NCBI GenBank assembly: GCA_045531405.1
Contig: JAZSDX010000035.1
Coordinates: 1 to 64,000, forward strand
Reading direction: 5' to 3'
DNA from: RGIG4079 sp045531405
GTDB lineage: Bacteria; Bacteroidota; Bacteroidia; Bacteroidales; Muribaculaceae
Length of the DNA: 64,000 nt
Shown here piece by piece: positions 62,598 to 64,000 of the stretch; position 1 is the stretch's first letter, and every line of letters begins with the position of its first letter. The position numbers and the translations under genes are program-made. Under the pieces are notes generated by a model, which worked only from the letters and a program-made list of their open reading frames with translations, was not told the DNA's origin and did not search any database.

Positions 62598-64000
62598 TTA
62601 TTTTACGATTTCTTTTCTTGTAGTACCGTCGCTATATTTTACGATATTGATACCTTTTGTTGGTTCGCTTAATAATCGACCATGGATATCATAGCGAGCG
62701 ATTTCAATAGCGTTGCTGTCGGCTTCAATATTGTCGATGCCGGCAAACTCTTGTATATTAGTAAAATATTCCCATCCCACAGCCGTAGTATATGCATCTT
62801 TAGTTCCTTCTGGAATAAATAATATGGCATCATAAGCACCATCAAACGAAGACGAACTACACATTGGAGGAATTGGGTTAAGAGATTTTACCGAGGTCAA
62901 GCCTATGCAATTATAGAACGCACAACTGCTAATTGAAGTTACAGTATTAGGAATAGTAATCGATGTCAAACCAGAGCAATTAATAAATGCAGAGTCATTA
63001 ATTCGAGAAATATCATTAGGTATAACTAAATTAGTTATTTCAGTTCCATTTAGTATAAGTTTCGTTGCATTATATAATGGATTTGCATCAAAATTTCCAA
63101 AACTAATTTTACACCACGCAGATAAGTCAGAGATGTTAACTTCGCTCAATCCGTCGCAACCACGGAACGCATCATCTTCAATCGAGATTACAGAATTGGG
63201 GATAGAAATCGATTTCAAACCGAAGCAATGTGAGAATGCCCCGTCTCCAATCGAGGTTACGGAGTTGCCGATGGTTACCGAGGTCAACGCATCGCAACTT
63301 TCGAACGCAGAGTCGCCGATAGATGTTACAGAATTAGGAATAGATACCTCAGTCATGCCAGAGCAATCAAAGAATGCACAATCGCCAATCAAACGAGTGC
63401 CTTCTATTATAGATAAAATATCTGTTGGCTTGTTTCCTTTATAACCTAAACAATAATTATCTAAATATAATATCCCATCAGATTGATTATTATACCAGCC
63501 GGTATCCTCGAACGCAGCTCCTCCAATCTTGGTTACTAGGTTGCCGATAGTAACTGATGTTAAGCCAGAGCAATAGCGAAACGCACCGCCACCAATCTCG
63601 GTTACGGAATTGGGGATAGTGATTGATGTCAAACCAATGCAACCATAAAACGCACCGCCACCAATCTTGGTTACGGAATTGGGAATAGTGATTGAAGTCA
63701 AGCTTATGCAACCATAGAATGCAATGTCTTTAATTTGAGAAATATCATTGGGGATAATTAAATTAGTTATTTCAATATCATTTAGTTTTAGTTTCGCTCC
63801 ATAAGATAATGGATTTGCGCTAATGCCAACAAAATCAATTTTACACCAAGCAGATAAATCAGAGATATTAACTTCGTTCAAGCTGTCGCAATAGGAGAAC
63901 GCATATTCGCCAATTTTGTTTACGGAGTTGGGGATAGTAATTGAAGTTAAACCGGTGCAATTTCTGAACGCACTTGAGCCAATCGATGTTACGGAATATG
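62598..64000 (-). CDS. BspA-like leucine-rich-repeat surface protein, 5' end outside window
   Basis: The frame is open to the right edge, so the start is missing. The visible part has repeated LRR_5 units of about 23 residues (CSGLTSITIPNTVTSISSCAFYN; GCDGLSEVNI; SFESCDALTSVTIGNSVTSI), interrupted by NISDLSAWCKI segments. It ends with a C-terminal domain resembling the type A sorting signal (IEIARYDIHGRLLSEPTKGI to IVK). The family includes BspA of Tannerella, which binds host proteins and cells. It is likely to be surface-displayed. Confidence 0.88.
   Translation of the reverse strand, partial: YSVTSIGSSAFRNCTGLTSITIPNSVNKIGEYAFSYCDSLNEVNISDLSAWCKIDFVGISANPLSYGAKLKLNDIEITNLIIPNDISQIKDIAFYGCISLTSITIPNSVTKIGGGAFYGCIGLTSITIPNSVTEIGGGAFRYCSGLTSVTIGNLVTKIGGAAFEDTGWYNNQSDGILYLDNYCLGYKGNKPTDILSIIEGTRLIGDCAFFDCSGMTEVSIPNSVTSIGDSAFESCDALTSVTIGNSVTSIGDGAFSHCFGLKSISIPNSVISIEDDAFRGCDGLSEVNISDLSAWCKISFGNFDANPLYNATKLILNGTEITNLVIPNDISRINDSAFINCSGLTSITIPNTVTSISSCAFYNCIGLTSVKSLNPIPPMCSSSSFDGAYDAILFIPEGTKDAYTTAVGWEYFTNIQEFAGIDNIEADSNAIEIARYDIHGRLLSEPTKGINIVKYSDGTTRKEIVK

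Overview
The window is chromosomal DNA from an AT-rich member of the Bacteroidales (Bacteroidota). Signs of this are promoters of the TTTG / TAnnTTTG type in front of many genes, a heterodimeric methylmalonyl-CoA mutase, BspA-type leucine-rich-repeat and GLUG-repeat surface proteins, lipoproteins with Bacteroidota-style lipoboxes, and C-terminal ends resembling type IX secretion sorting domains. No rRNA, tRNA, CRISPR array or intact insertion sequence was seen. The genus cannot be named from the sequence alone.

Layout. 1-2947 is a diversity-generating retroelement (DGR). It holds the 3' end of a formylglycine-generating-enzyme-fold target gene with its variable repeat (166-303), an HRDC-domain accessory gene (1298-1756), a DGR-type reverse transcriptase (1756-2763) and the template repeat (2810-2947). 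Template and variable repeat differ at 16 template adenines and almost nowhere else. A DUF559 endonuclease gene bracketed by palindromic repeats (434-1243) sits inside the locus. 3.5-27 kb is mostly housekeeping: gdhA, a PAP2 phosphatase with a predicted barrel, ispD-recG, an M23 peptidase, lpxH, a SufT-like gene, secA, a galE-DUF4105-phosphatase operon, a U32 enzyme, a C1-like peptidase, an acyltransferase, metA and a Rel homologue. 27.2-33.1 kb holds two tandem GLUG-repeat lipoproteins, followed by ahpF and ahpC.

36.0-43.5 kb is an accessory island of very AT-rich genes. A promoter and an approximately 135-nt predicted pseudoknot RNA lead into a protein joining BspA-like leucine-rich repeats to TerB-N/TerB-C modules, a DUF2791/BrxD-like ATPase, an Lhr/BrxHI-like helicase and a two-helix membrane protein. 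The first two genes overlap and the third follows 10 nt later, which suggests one operon, plausibly for DNA processing or defence.

44-64 kb returns to core and surface functions: a hypothetical gene, carB, small envelope proteins, a VanX-like dipeptidase, a secreted phosphodiester glycosidase, mutB-mutA, a coiled-coil protein, a metallophosphatase/PQQ-propeller protein, dnaG, and a BspA-like surface protein that runs off the right edge.

The most notable items are the DGR, the LRR-TerB/ATPase/helicase cluster with its structured leader, and a helical hydrophobic insertion inside one GLUG lipoprotein.
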